Shown: positions 1-8,627, counted from the first letter of the stretch. The stretch: DNA of 64,000 nucleotides from Candidatus Ozemibacter sibiricus (GCA_003327425.1 QOQW01000001.1:124001-188000), one strand, 5' to 3'. Notes: generated by a model not told the origin, from the letters alone. Made by a program: numbers and translations.

Positions 1-123
1 AAACTCTCGTTTCAGTCTTACCCGCGGTCTGGGGGAAGAGCATGATGGTGCCCCCTGAGAAAATCGATCGCCGCTGATCGATCTCCCCAGGACGATCGGA
101 TCGGAGGTGCAGAACCCTCGGCG

Positions 124-1089
124 TCAGAACTGGAGGTTGTCCTCCCGCGTCCAGCCTTCTTTGCGGCCTTGGTGGTAGCTGATCTGGAACCAGTGATACT
201 TGCCGATCTTTTTGCAGCTCTTGATCTTGACCACTACCCCTTTGGGAATACGGCCGAGCAAAGCGGCTTTCGTGCTGGGGGCGTCACGAACCTTGGCGCC
301 GGCATCGCTGCAGATGGTTCCCTCGGAGGGGAGTTTATCGAGAGAAGCGAACCCTTTCACAGTCTGGTCCGGCGGAACGGGCTTGGCCATGGCCACGCTG
401 ACCGTCTGCAGCACCGCCGGTGCTTTGGCGCCCGCTTTGGCTTCGGTTCCGATGGCCATTTTCCCGCCGGGGCCGGGGGCAGGGGCGGCGGTGCCCGAGG
501 CGGCTGACGTCGTAGGAAGGCCGGTCAGCGTGTCTTTGGGGCCGATGATGAGCAGGTCATCACGAGTCCAGCCGATTTTTTTGTTGAAATCCCATTTGAC
601 CTTGGTCCAGCCATCCTTCTGTTCGAGGACGTGCCCCCTTGTACCATTCCCGATTTTCATGATGACCTTGGAATCGAGCGTGGGCTGATCGCGAACGTTG
701 ATGCCGTTCCCATTGGCGAACGCGACCAGGGGCACTTTCGACGCAGCGGCTGCCGAGAGAGGCCCCGTAGGCGACGATGACGAGGGGAGGCCCTTATCAG
801 GATTCGTCGCAGGAAGAGGGCCGCCCGATTTTGCAGGCGAAGCGTTGGACACAGAGGTGAGGGGTAGCGGTTCGGTCCCCTGCGCGGTATACAGCACCTG
901 GCTGGTGCCCTGTGCAGGGGCCGCCTCGACGGTGCTCAGCAATCCCTGGTTGGTTGGTGCCCCGGCCGGTGCAGCTGGCGGAGCCGCTCGAGATTCGAGA
1001 TAGGCGAACATCTGCTTGCCCATGAAGATCCCGACGGTGACAACGGAAACAATGATCACCAGAACGGATACCAGCTTGATTTTCTTCAC
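124..1089 (-). CDS. Membrane-anchored protein with two SH3-like domains
   Basis: A 321-aa protein of unknown specific role, probably binding peptidoglycan or another envelope ligand. Residues 5-25 form one hydrophobic segment (signal anchor). A Pro/Ala/Gly-rich linker follows, then two bacterial SH3 (SH3b) domains. The first, about residues 118-183, has the pattern GNGINVRDQP...GWTKVKW...GWTRDDLL. The second, about residues 255-321, repeats it as GAKVRDAPSTKAALLG...GWTREDNL. The start is GTG, 7 nt after GGAG. It is transcribed alone from a strong promoter at 1119-1147. SH3b family membership is known from sequence; ligand and role are inference. Confidence 0.8.
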   Translation of the reverse strand: MKKIKLVSVLVIIVSVVTVGIFMGKQMFAYLESRAAPPAAPAGAPTNQGLLSTVEAAPAQGTSQVLYTAQGTEPLPLTSVSNASPAKSGGPLPATNPDKGLPSSSSPTGPLSAAAASKVPLVAFANGNGINVRDQPTLDSKVIMKIGNGTRGHVLEQKDGWTKVKWDFNKKIGWTRDDLLIIGPKDTLTGLPTTSAASGTAAPAPGPGGKMAIGTEAKAGAKAPAVLQTVSVAMAKPVPPDQTVKGFASLDKLPSEGTICSDAGAKVRDAPSTKAALLGRIPKGVVVKIKSCKKIGKYHWFQISYHQGRKEGWTREDNLQF

Positions 1090-1118
1090 TGCGGTGCTCC
1101 TGCGGATAACTCTCGCCT

Positions 1119-1147
1119 ATCATAGTACTCCCTGGGGGTGGTGTCAA
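1119..1147 (-). promoter_or_regulatory. Sigma-70-type promoter of the SH3-domain gene
   Basis: On the minus strand TTGACA (1147-1142) is separated by 17 bp from TATGAT (1124-1119). Transcription would begin near 1112 and leave a leader of about 23 nt that contains the GGAG ribosome site. It is a near-consensus promoter. Confidence 0.75.
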
Positions 1148-1244
1148 TACCATGTTGCTCGGCTTGGAATAACTACTGCTACGTCCTGAATGGGAAGCGC
1201 TGGATTTACCCCCCAGGCATGATCTAAGAGCTGGCCGCAGGGAC

Positions 1245-1276
1245 AAAAAAACCGCCCCGACCTTAAAGCCGGGCGG
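1245..1276 (-). terminator. Intrinsic terminator after the first Flp pilin
   Basis: Read on the minus strand, a GC-rich stem (CCGCCCGGC ... GTCGGGGCGG) is followed by seven T residues (1251-1245). It lies about 30 bp beyond the pilin stop codon. Confidence 0.75.
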
Positions 1277-1305
1277 CGAGCGGTTTTTCTGAATGTGGCC
1301 TGCGG

Positions 1306-1479
1306 TCAGGGGTTGAACGCGATTCCCAGTTGTGTGGTGATCTTCTGCCAATTGCCTCCCATGACGCCAGAAACCGAGGTCATGGCGGCAATGCAGACGA
1401 TGGCGATCAACGCGATGATCATCGCATATTCGACCAACCCCTGGCCTCTTCGGGCATGGAGCAGAATCAAAGTGTTCAT
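1306..1479 (-). CDS. Flp/Fap-type pilin (copy 1)
   Basis: A 57-aa Flp-family type IVb prepilin, the subunit of a Tad-like pilus. It has a short basic leader ending ARRG, a predicted prepilin peptidase cut G12|Q13, Glu17 at mature position +5 with Tyr18 at +6, and a hydrophobic stretch that forms the pilin helix (LVEYAMIIALIAIV). I chose the ATG at 1479 because GGAGG lies 7 nt upstream. A longer reading from 1515 would put a non-leader sequence before the prepilin motif. It is monocistronic, with a sigma-54 promoter (1512-1526) and a terminator. No Tad assembly genes (tadA, tadB, cpaF) are in the window. Family assignment is strong. Confidence 0.9.
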   Translation of the reverse strand: MNTLILLHARRGQGLVEYAMIIALIAIVCIAAMTSVSGVMGGNWQKITTQLGIAFNP

Positions 1480-1511
1480 GCAGGTTCCTCCAACCGACTC
1501 ACCATTCTCAA

Positions 1512-1526
1512 GCAATTATCCTGCCA
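1512..1526 (-). promoter_or_regulatory. Sigma-54 (-24/-12) promoter of Flp pilin copy 1
   Basis: The minus strand reads TGGCAGGATAATTGC, with GG and GC separated by exactly 10 bp as RpoN requires. The predicted start is near 1500, giving a leader of about 21 nt with the GGAGG site. Confidence 0.8.
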
Positions 1527-1633
1527 AGCAGGGGCTCTCCGTTGTGTCGGAGGATCAACATTCCCGCTTTCAGGGCATGCCCGGGATTCTGAATGCTGAA
1601 GATACCAGTCTGTCAGACAGGCGGGCAGATTTG

Positions 1634-1662
1634 GGAAAAAAGAATGGGGCCTTGCGGCCCCG
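1634..1662 (-). terminator. Intrinsic terminator after the second Flp pilin
   Basis: On the minus strand GGGGCCGCAAGGCCCC forms a 6-bp stem with a 4-nt loop (1661-1646), followed by ATTCTTTTTT. It lies about 70 bp past the pilin stop. Confidence 0.75.
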
Positions 1663-1731
1663 GAATCTTCTGCCTTCCTCTAGGCTTCCAGGTCGGAAGC
1701 TCCAGCGGAAGGGAATGTCACGCGAAATGGC

Positions 1732-1893
1732 TTACTGCAGCTGCTGCCCGATGTTGCTGAGCATGCCGCTCACGCCACTGCCGGCGAACTGCAGAGCGAC
1801 GATCGCCACGATGGCGATCAGGGCGATGATCAGGGCGTACTCAACCAGGCCTTGTCCCTCTTCTTCGCGAACAAACCGCTTGATCAGTTCCAT
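1732..1893 (-). CDS. Flp/Fap-type pilin (copy 2)
   Basis: A 53-aa Flp-family prepilin closely related to the neighbouring copy. The leader ends REEEG, the predicted cut is G13|Q14, and mature residues +5/+6 are Glu18-Tyr19. The hydrophobic core matches LVEYALIIALIAIVAIV. A short Gly/Ser tail follows (GSGVSGMLSNIGQQL). The ATG at 1893 is preceded by AGGAGG; the longer in-frame reading from 2001 adds 36 unrelated residues and is rejected. It has its own sigma-54 promoter and terminator. Two tandem pilin genes with separate regulation suggest major and minor subunits, or alternative pilins. That division of labour is inference. Confidence 0.9.
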   Translation of the reverse strand: MELIKRFVREEEGQGLVEYALIIALIAIVAIVALQFAGSGVSGMLSNIGQQLQ

Positions 1894-1938
1894 GGTAGTC
1901 CTCCTATCGATGTTTGGCCACTGGCCACGCTCATTATA

Positions 1939-1953
1939 GCAATAGCCATGCCA
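1939..1953 (-). promoter_or_regulatory. Sigma-54 (-24/-12) promoter of Flp pilin copy 2
   Basis: The minus strand reads TGGCATGGCTATTGC, with GG-N10-GC spacing and a following T as in the RpoN consensus. The start would be near 1927, leaving about 34 nt of leader including AGGAGG. Confidence 0.8.
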
Positions 1954-2076
1954 GAATGCCACTCCTTCCTTCCCCGCATCTGGCCTGCATTGGCCAAGCA
2001 TCTCCCCGACATGGCGAAAATTCCGGGGCCATGATTGCGGTAAGTGTACTCTGCGTGTGGCAAACTCACCGCAGTC

Positions 2077-4065
2077 TCAGCGCGGCGGTGTTTCGCGTTT
2101 GATACCCCAGGGATCCAGGCCGTCTGGGAAGGGAACGCTCAAACGATAATCGTACCCCCCTCCCGCCTCATCTTTCATGAAAACCGGCCTGGAAGCCAGG
2201 CTGCCTGGCGCGGAGGCGCACCCCACATAATCCTTCCCGGCTGGGAAGCCCGCAACGGCATTCGGTCCGACCACCGGAAGGCTGGCCGCCCCTCCCAGAT
2301 GTTCGATGCCCTTCAACCCCATGCCACCCGGGCTGCGATCGGCCACCAGAATGTTCTTTCGAATCGGCATGTTCCCTTGGTCGATCCGAATGCCATAGGG
2401 GGCATCGAACGTATTGTATTCAATGCTGGGCGATTTGCTGAGCACATGCAGCCCGACCCCGACGGCAGAGACGAAGAGATTGTTGCGCACCAGCAACGTT
2501 CCCCCCGCTTCATTGGTCATCAACCCGAAATCGGTGAACTCCAGCAGATTGTTCCCCTCGAAGGTGAGCCCGTCATTGTTCGAAGAAGTCACCCCACTGA
2601 GGCAATGGAAGAGGGTGCACCCGGTAACCATCGGAGAAGTATTTCCCGAGATCATCAGCCCTTTCTGGCAGATCTCAAGCGTCAAGCTGGCCAGACGCAA
2701 ACCCTGATTCCGGCTGGCGGCGATCCCGGTCTGGCAATGATGGATCCTGGTGTCGGCGAACGTGCCCGTCGCCTCGGTCAGGGTCAATCCGGTTTCGGCA
2801 TAGGCCAGCGTGACATTGACCAGCGCCGATTCAGGGGAAGGATTCGAGAGGAAGGTGATGCCGCTCCAATCGCCGGCGGCCGGTGTCGACCGCGCCGACG
2901 AGATGATGATGGGGAAATCCTGGCCGGCGCTGGCCACCAGGGTGCCCCGCACCGTCACCTCGACCTTGGCCGGATTGCCGACGCGCAGGGCATCGGTATC
3001 GGCGATCAGGACCTCCACTCCTGGGTCGATCCGCAGGATGCCGGTGCGGTCGATGGTCAGGTCGCCAGACAGCAGATACGGGCTGTTGGCGCGCACCCAG
3101 GTGACCTCCTGGGTCAGCAGGCCAGGGATGACGACCGAGACCGCCTCCGAAGGGCCGCTTTCGTTGCCCGCCAGGTCGACCGCGGAAACGCGGTAGTAGT
3201 ACTTCTTGCCGGTCGTCACGCCCGCATCGAGGAACCGTTCCTGGCCCTTGGCGATGAGCATGCCTTCGATGGCGCTGAACCGCCCGATCGGGCTTTCGCT
3301 GCGGTAGACCCGATACCCGCGCAGATCGCGTTCCGAATTCGGGCTCCAGAAGATGGTGACCGTGTTCGGCTGCTCGGTGAGAGCGGCGGTGACCCCCCGC
3401 GGGGTCGAGGGCACTTCACGGTCGTCGTAGGTGGCGAGGGTGACGAACGAATGCCCCGTCGAGGTTTCGGCCGGCCGGTTCTGGCGGGCCGCCACGATGC
3501 GGAAGAAATACTTGGTGTTGGGCTTGAGATCGGTGATTTCCAGGGAATGGACCGTGGCATACTGCAGGTCGGGCTCCCGCACGGTCCGGCCGTAGGCCTC
3601 GGTCTCGCCATATTCGATGATGCCGTTGGTGTAGTCGGTGGTCTTCCAGGTCACGAGGGCGGTCGTGGCGGAGACTTTCTCGACCTTGACCTCCTTGAAA
3701 TCGAACGAGGCGGTTTCGAGCACCACCTTCGGCAGCACCGAGATGCCGCCCGAATAGATGGCCGCCCGGAAAGTGGTCGGGCGGAAGCCCGTTTTCTCGG
3801 CGATGAACGTCTGTTCGCCGAAGCCGACCCCTTCGACGAAGAACTTGCCGGAGGCATCAGACAGGCCCCAGCGGGTGCGGTCGAGCGTCCAGCTGACGAG
3901 AACATACTGGAGAGGCTTGCCGCTCACGTCGAAGACCTTCCCCTCGAGCGCGCCCTCCCGCGGGGTGACGTTGTTGTTGGCATCGCAGCCCAGCAGCAAC
4001 AGGCCGGCCAGGAACAGGAGGGTCGGCCCCCAGAGGGGCCAGCCGATCCGGCGGAAGGTCGTCAT
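2077..4065 (-). CDS. Lipoprotein with fibronectin type III and right-handed beta-helix domains
   Basis: A 662-aa predicted surface or periplasmic lipoprotein. The N-terminus is a lipoprotein signal with lipobox LLLG-C27. A carboxypeptidase-regulatory-like (CarboxypepD_reg) beta-sandwich follows (about 40-115: LEGKVFDVSGKPL...). Two fibronectin type III domains come next (about 120-215, VTWKTTDYTNGIIEYG; about 220-315, YRVYRSESPIG...YYYRVSAVD). The rest is a parallel beta-helix of the NosD/pectate-lyase type (about 330-600, repeated short N-G/N-N turns). It overlaps the upstream TPR gene by 4 bp (ATGA), so the two are co-translated. It may be an adhesin or carbohydrate-binding protein; no catalytic residues can be assigned. 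Confidence 0.8.
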   Translation of the reverse strand: MTTFRRIGWPLWGPTLLFLAGLLLLGCDANNNVTPREGALEGKVFDVSGKPLQYVLVSWTLDRTRWGLSDASGKFFVEGVGFGEQTFIAEKTGFRPTTFRAAIYSGGISVLPKVVLETASFDFKEVKVEKVSATTALVTWKTTDYTNGIIEYGETEAYGRTVREPDLQYATVHSLEITDLKPNTKYFFRIVAARQNRPAETSTGHSFVTLATYDDREVPSTPRGVTAALTEQPNTVTIFWSPNSERDLRGYRVYRSESPIGRFSAIEGMLIAKGQERFLDAGVTTGKKYYYRVSAVDLAGNESGPSEAVSVVIPGLLTQEVTWVRANSPYLLSGDLTIDRTGILRIDPGVEVLIADTDALRVGNPAKVEVTVRGTLVASAGQDFPIIISSARSTPAAGDWSGITFLSNPSPESALVNVTLAYAETGLTLTEATGTFADTRIHHCQTGIAASRNQGLRLASLTLEICQKGLMISGNTSPMVTGCTLFHCLSGVTSSNNDGLTFEGNNLLEFTDFGLMTNEAGGTLLVRNNLFVSAVGVGLHVLSKSPSIEYNTFDAPYGIRIDQGNMPIRKNILVADRSPGGMGLKGIEHLGGAASLPVVGPNAVAGFPAGKDYVGCASAPGSLASRPVFMKDEAGGGYDYRLSVPFPDGLDPWGIKRETPPR

Positions 4066-6638
4066 TTCAATCGTCCCAGGGCCTCTTGTACGAAGCGCTC
4101 GATCTGCGAATGCTTGGGAGCATGCTGCTGCGCCTTCAAGAAGCAGGCCTTGGCCTCGGGGTACAGGCGTTTTTCTTCGTAGGCCAGCCCCAGATTGAAG
4201 CAGGCGTAGGGATCCTGAGGCGTGAGGTTGACCACTCGTACGAGCGTCTCGATGGCCGAGTCGGGATCGTGGTGATCCATGTATGCCATGGCCAGGTTGT
4301 AGAGGGCATACGTGTCTTCGGGATTGATCTCGATCGCATGCTTGAAGGAGAGAATGGCTTCGTCGAGCTGGCCCTGCTCGTAGAAGGACATGCCGAGGTG
4401 GGAATAGGAATAGGCGTCGTCCGAGTCGAGTTCGATGGCCTTGCTGAAGGCTTTGATGGCCATGGGCAGCCGCCCCGAGTTCTTGTAGATGACGCCGAGG
4501 CTGTATTGGGAGAACGCGTCATCAGGGTTGAGGTCGATCGCTTTCTTGAAGGCTTCCTCGGCACGAGCCAGGTCGCCCAGCGATCGGTAGATGGTGCCCA
4601 GCAGGTAGTGGGCGTAGAACTGCTTGTTGTCGAGGCGGATGGCCATCATCACGCAGTTGAGGGCGTTCTCGATCTGATTGAGGTTTTTGTAGACGGCTCC
4701 CAGCGTGACCAGGGCGGGAACGTGGTCCTCTTTACGCTTCAGCAATTCCTCGAGAACGTCGCGCGCCTCTTCCATCAGCCCGTTGTTCTTGTAGATGAGG
4801 CCGAGCACGAACCGGCTCTCGATATCGTCGGGATTGAGCTTGATCGTCTTCTTGATGGCCTGGACCGCTTCTTCGAGCATGCCTTGGTTGAAATAGGCCT
4901 GCCCGAGGTGGAAGAAGGCCTCCCGGAATTCGGGGTCGAGTTCGATGGTGCGTTGCCAGGCCTTGATGGCCTCGCCCGACTGCCCGATGCTCTTGTAGGC
5001 GATGCCCAGCTGCAGGTGGGCATGCGAGAAGTCGGGATCGATGGCGACCGCTTTTTCCCACTCCCGGATGGCCTCGTCGAGCATGCCTTTCTCTTTGTAG
5101 GCGAGGCCGAGGCGGTAGTGGGCGCCGGCGTTTTCCGGATTGATGGCCACCGAGCGCTTCCAGCGGGCCAGGTTCTGGTCGTCGATGCCCTTGAGGCGGT
5201 AGATGACTTCGAGATTGTAGTGGGCGAAAGAATCGTAGGGGTTGAGCGCCAGCACCTTGCGATACTCGATGATGGCCTCGTCGTACATCTCTTTGTTCTT
5301 GTACGCCGAGGCCAGCTTATAGTGGGCCTCGGCATTGTTGGGATTGCTCATGATCTCGGCCTTGTAGCGCTCGATCATGAGGTCGAGTTCGCTCTTGGCT
5401 CGGATCGGCGTCGGGGCGGGGGCCTTGTCCGGGGTCTCCGGGGATTCGCTCTTCTTGCGCAGGTCGGCAGCCTTGCGCCAATGGGTGACGGCCAGTTCGC
5501 ACTGACCTTTGACGTCGTAGATCTCTCCTAGGAGGTCATGGGCGCGAGCCAGACTCTGGTCGAGGTAGAGCGCGCGCTTGAGTTCGCCGATCGCTTCGTC
5601 GAGCATGCCGCGGTCTTTGTAGGCGAGGCCGAGGTTGAGATGCAGTTCGGCGTCGTTGGGGTTGAGACCGTTCTCGATGCGGAACTCATCGATGGCTTTC
5701 TGGGTCTCGCCCTTCTTGCGCAGGACGGTGCCGATCAGGAAATGCAGGCGGGGAAACTTGGGATCGAGCCGAAGCGCGCGCCGGAACTCGGCGAGGGCGG
5801 CATCATCCATCGATTTGCGCAGCAGGGCCTGGCCGAGGAAGACCCGGGCTTCGGCCATGTCGGGGTTGATGTCGAGCACGCGTTTGAGGGCGTCGATGGC
5901 TTCGTCGAACCGGCCGGCGGAGAAATTCGCCAGGCCCAGGTTGAGGAAGGTATAGGCGTTCTCCGGATTGAGGTCGATCGAGCGTTTCAGGGTGCTGATC
6001 GCCTCGTCATACTGCCGAGTGGCGATGTAGGCGCGCCCCAGTTGGCACAGGGCGTAGGAATCCTGGGGGTTGAGCAGAACGGCTTTCTTGAACTCGACCA
6101 CCGCTTTTTTGGGTTTTCCCACTTCGAGGTAGGTCGACCCGAGGGCGAAGTGGGCGTAGGCATAGTCGTGGTTGAGATCGATGGCGTTGCGGAAGCGGAC
6201 GATCGCCTCGTCGTACAGTTTCTTCAGTTTGAAGATCAGACCGAGTTGCAGATGGGCGAACGCGAAATCGGGTTTGAGGGAGATGGCCTTCTTGAAGCGG
6301 ATGATCGCTTCGTCGAACATGCCCTTGTGCTTGTAGATCACCCCGAGGTTCGCATAGGGGAAGGCGTAGTTGTTGTTGAACATGATCGCCTTCTTGAACT
6401 CGGTGATCGCCTCGTTGATCAGCCCCTTATTGCGGTAGGACAACCCGAGGAAATTGTGGGCATAGGCATCTTTGGGGTTGATGGAAATGGCTTCTTTGAA
6501 GACATTGATGGCCTTGTCGGTCTCGCCGAGGGTTTCAAGGGCACGGGCCAACTGATAGTAGGCGAAGAAATCCCGGGGATTGGCGCTGATCCGCTTCTGG
6601 CAATCCTTGATGATCTGTTCGAGTTTCTGTTCTCTCAT
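4062..6638 (-). CDS. Large TPR-repeat protein
   Basis: About 858 aa made almost entirely of tetratricopeptide repeats, some 22-24 units of the form (A/G)-x-x-Y-x-L-G-x-x-Y...A-x-x-x-(F/Y)-x-x-A-I-x-L-x-P. A short non-TPR linker (about residues 395-425) is rich in Ser, Pro and Lys. No signal peptide is visible, so a cytosolic scaffold is likely. I place the start at 6638: GGAGG lies 9 nt upstream, and the earlier in-frame ATG at 6668 would overlap the Nudix gene. It sits between Nudix and lipoprotein genes in one operon and probably organises a complex with neighbours. Its partners are unknown. Confidence 0.85.
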   Translation of the reverse strand: MREQKLEQIIKDCQKRISANPRDFFAYYQLARALETLGETDKAINVFKEAISINPKDAYAHNFLGLSYRNKGLINEAITEFKKAIMFNNNYAFPYANLGVIYKHKGMFDEAIIRFKKAISLKPDFAFAHLQLGLIFKLKKLYDEAIVRFRNAIDLNHDYAYAHFALGSTYLEVGKPKKAVVEFKKAVLLNPQDSYALCQLGRAYIATRQYDEAISTLKRSIDLNPENAYTFLNLGLANFSAGRFDEAIDALKRVLDINPDMAEARVFLGQALLRKSMDDAALAEFRRALRLDPKFPRLHFLIGTVLRKKGETQKAIDEFRIENGLNPNDAELHLNLGLAYKDRGMLDEAIGELKRALYLDQSLARAHDLLGEIYDVKGQCELAVTHWRKAADLRKKSESPETPDKAPAPTPIRAKSELDLMIERYKAEIMSNPNNAEAHYKLASAYKNKEMYDEAIIEYRKVLALNPYDSFAHYNLEVIYRLKGIDDQNLARWKRSVAINPENAGAHYRLGLAYKEKGMLDEAIREWEKAVAIDPDFSHAHLQLGIAYKSIGQSGEAIKAWQRTIELDPEFREAFFHLGQAYFNQGMLEEAVQAIKKTIKLNPDDIESRFVLGLIYKNNGLMEEARDVLEELLKRKEDHVPALVTLGAVYKNLNQIENALNCVMMAIRLDNKQFYAHYLLGTIYRSLGDLARAEEAFKKAIDLNPDDAFSQYSLGVIYKNSGRLPMAIKAFSKAIELDSDDAYSYSHLGMSFYEQGQLDEAILSFKHAIEINPEDTYALYNLAMAYMDHHDPDSAIETLVRVVNLTPQDPYACFNLGLAYEEKRLYPEAKACFLKAQQHAPKHSQIERFVQEALGRLK

Positions 6639-6655
6639 TCCTGTGTTCCTCCAGG

Positions 6656-7114
6656 TCAGGGGACCCATGGCAGAGTCCGGAAGGGGGTGATCGGTTCTCC
6701 CCGCATCAGGCGCGCCAGATCGTCGGGAAAATGGGGAAAGATCGGACGTCCGGGCAGTTCATCCGGGCCCAGGCAGTCGAAGCCTTCCACCCGGGGATCG
6801 TCGCCGACGGCCAATCGGGAAAAATCGGGGTCGACGGCGGCGAACAGCGGAAACTGGATGTGGCGTCCGCCTTCTGGGGCGATGCTTTCGCGTAACCCCA
6901 GGAAGCGGAAGGCTCCCGCCGTCACCCGGAGTTCTTCCTCCAGTTCGCGGCGGGCGGCGGCTTCGAGCGGCTCGCCGGGGCGCTGGCCGCCGCCGGGGAG
7001 GAGCCAGTACCGACGCCCCTCTTTCAGATGCCGGACGAAAAGCAGGCGCCCGTCCTCCCACCTGAGGAGGATGGTCACCCGAATCCGAATAGCAGGGGCC
7101 AGCAGTTGGGTCAT
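6656..7114 (-). CDS. Nudix hydrolase
   Basis: A 152-aa Nudix-family pyrophosphohydrolase that would cleave a nucleoside diphosphate linked to some other group, using Mg2+. The Nudix box is present at about residues 43-66 (GX5EX7REUXEEXGU): GG...GEPLEAAARRELEEELRV. All acidic metal ligands are kept, but the last Gly is Arg. The start at 7114 (MTQLLAPAIRIRV) is the first Met that precedes the fold; the 120 codons upstream in the same frame look like an antisense shadow of the CheR gene. It lies 62 bp after cheR-like and 17 bp before the TPR gene. Substrate cannot be told. Confidence 0.85.
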   Translation of the reverse strand: MTQLLAPAIRIRVTILLRWEDGRLLFVRHLKEGRRYWLLPGGGQRPGEPLEAAARRELEEELRVTAGAFRFLGLRESIAPEGGRHIQFPLFAAVDPDFSRLAVGDDPRVEGFDCLGPDELPGRPIFPHFPDDLARLMRGEPITPFRTLPWVP

Positions 7115-7176
7115 GATGCCACCACTTCTGTTATCGGCAGAGGTCGAGGCGCGGGATAGCCCCGCGAGGAGAAGGG

Positions 7177-8232
7177 CTATTTGAGGATATCTTCCCGATG
7201 GGTGGTTTTGAGATTGGCCTCGGCGAACATCTTTTCGACCCGGGGTTCGAGCGCCTTGGGCACGTAGATGGCCTTGCGGGGGCGGTTGGGGGCATCCTGG
7301 GGAATGTTCAGGAGATGGTAATCGAATTGATATTTGACCAGGAGATTGAGCGCGCGCAACAGATCGGCCGGCGTCTTGAAGCGGAAGAGGACGAACGGTT
7401 TGGTCTGTCCGGGCTTGCGGTAGATGTATTCGCCATGGATGAAGATCTTCTCGAACGCATTGTCGCCCTGCCAATGCAGGGTCTCGGTGGCGCTGGTGAA
7501 GAACGTTCCTCCGACCGTCAGAACGTTGAAGAACCGTTCGGTGAGGGCGGCCTTGGTTTCCTCATGGAAATAGATCATGGTGTTGCGGCAGAAGATGATG
7601 TCGAACGTGCGATCGGGCCAAGGGTCGAGCAGGTTCAGTTGCTCGAAGGTCACCATGGATCGCAGATCGGGTTTGACCTGGAAGGCCTCGGTGCCGACCG
7701 GGATGAAATACTTCGTCAGCAGGGTGCGGGAAAGGAGTTTGAGTTCCGCCTGGGTGTAGGTGCCCGCGTTGGCTCGCTTGATGGCTTCGTCGGAAATATC
7801 GCTGCCGATGATCGTGATGGTCCAATCCTGGGGGTTGGGGAGCACTTCACGAAGCGTGATGGCGATCGAGTAGGCTTCGGCGCCGATCGACGAGCCGGCC
7901 GACCAGATGCTCAACGAGCGATGTCCGGGGGAATTTCGCTGCTGGATAAGGGGAATGAGGATTTCATCCCGCAGAATGTCGAAATGCCTGGGATGTCGGA
8001 AAAACCAGGTTTCGTTGGTGGTGAGGGCATCCAGCAGTTCCCGGCGCTGGTGAGGGTTCCCCTGGATACAGGCGATGAACTGGTTCATGTCCAGGCATTG
8101 GAGCTTCTCGAGGAAGGGGAAGATCCGGTTTTCCAGGAAAGTCGCTTTGGAGGCGTCGAAAAACAGACCGAACTCGCGGGACAGGAAGTCTCGCAGCTGG
8201 GCGAAGGCATTCGGGGAAAGTCTGGTTCCCAT
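7177..8232 (-). CDS. CheR-like protein-glutamate O-methyltransferase with altered SAM motif
   Basis: A 351-aa protein with CheR architecture: an N-terminal all-alpha domain (about 1-75) and a SAM-dependent methyltransferase domain (about 80-265). CheR hallmarks are TTNETWFFR, GSDISDEAI-RAN-GTY, and FDIIFCRNTMIYF. The SAM-binding loop reads SAGSSIGAEAYSIA where chemotaxis enzymes have AGCSTGEEPYS: the Cys, Thr and acidic residue are replaced. A C-terminal extension (about 270-351) is rich in basic residues and has no recognised domain. There is no clear Shine-Dalgarno site. No chemoreceptor, cheA or cheB is nearby, so the substrate may not be a classical MCP. The fold is certain, the activity less so. 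Confidence 0.85.
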   Translation of the reverse strand: MGTRLSPNAFAQLRDFLSREFGLFFDASKATFLENRIFPFLEKLQCLDMNQFIACIQGNPHQRRELLDALTTNETWFFRHPRHFDILRDEILIPLIQQRNSPGHRSLSIWSAGSSIGAEAYSIAITLREVLPNPQDWTITIIGSDISDEAIKRANAGTYTQAELKLLSRTLLTKYFIPVGTEAFQVKPDLRSMVTFEQLNLLDPWPDRTFDIIFCRNTMIYFHEETKAALTERFFNVLTVGGTFFTSATETLHWQGDNAFEKIFIHGEYIYRKPGQTKPFVLFRFKTPADLLRALNLLVKYQFDYHLLNIPQDAPNRPRKAIYVPKALEPRVEKMFAEANLKTTHREDILK

Positions 8233-8279
8233 CTCAGGGCAAAGCCCGTCCGTGGTTGTTCAAAGGGCAGCGATGGAGA

Positions 8280-8471
8280 TCACAGGTTCTTGGTGCTCCT
8301 TGGGAAAACCCGGCCGGCGATGATCTGCCAGGTGGGGCGCATGTGGTTTTCGATTTCTTTCAAGCACACCGAGCAAACCAGTCGCTCGGTATTCTGGAAC
8401 CGGCAATACTCCTCCGTTTCCACATCGAATTTTCGGATCTGGAGGCAGAGGGGACAACGGCCTTCCTGCAT
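8280..8471 (-). CDS. Small zinc-ribbon protein
   Basis: A 63-aa protein with two Cys pairs, CPLC at residues 6-9 and CSVC at 33-36, a spacing that fits one zinc ribbon. GGAG lies 9 nt before the ATG. It precedes the CheR-like gene on the same strand with a 47-bp gap, so it may be the first gene of that operon. Its role is unknown; such small ribbons can bind nucleic acid or protein. Confidence 0.6.
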   Translation of the reverse strand: MQEGRCPLCLQIRKFDVETEEYCRFQNTERLVCSVCLKEIENHMRPTWQIIAGRVFPRSTKNL

Positions 8472-8596
8472 ATTGGGGACTCCATCGGGAGTCTAGCATA
8501 ACAGGCGGGGCGGCCACAACCTCCTTGGCAGCCTGGCAAAAGGGTACCTTTCCTTGGCCGGACTGAACCCCTCTTAGATTACCCCAAGCCGAAAGT

Positions 8597-8627
8597 TTGT
8601 AACCCTGGGGGTATTTACGAATAAAAT
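8597..8627 (+). promoter_or_regulatory. Possible promoter of the 8662 gene
   Basis: TTGTAA (8597-8602) and TAAAAT (8622-8627) are separated by 19 bp, in an AT-rich patch unlike the surrounding DNA. The spacer is longer than ideal. Confidence 0.35.

Noticed and set aside
2044-7184. Long plus-strand frames (2044-4182, 4086-5531, 5538-7184) opposite the lipoprotein, TPR and Nudix genes
   Set aside because: They are antisense shadows caused by high GC and codon bias. The minus-strand products have clear domains and ribosome sites, while the plus-strand products are His/Arg/Gln-rich with no fold.
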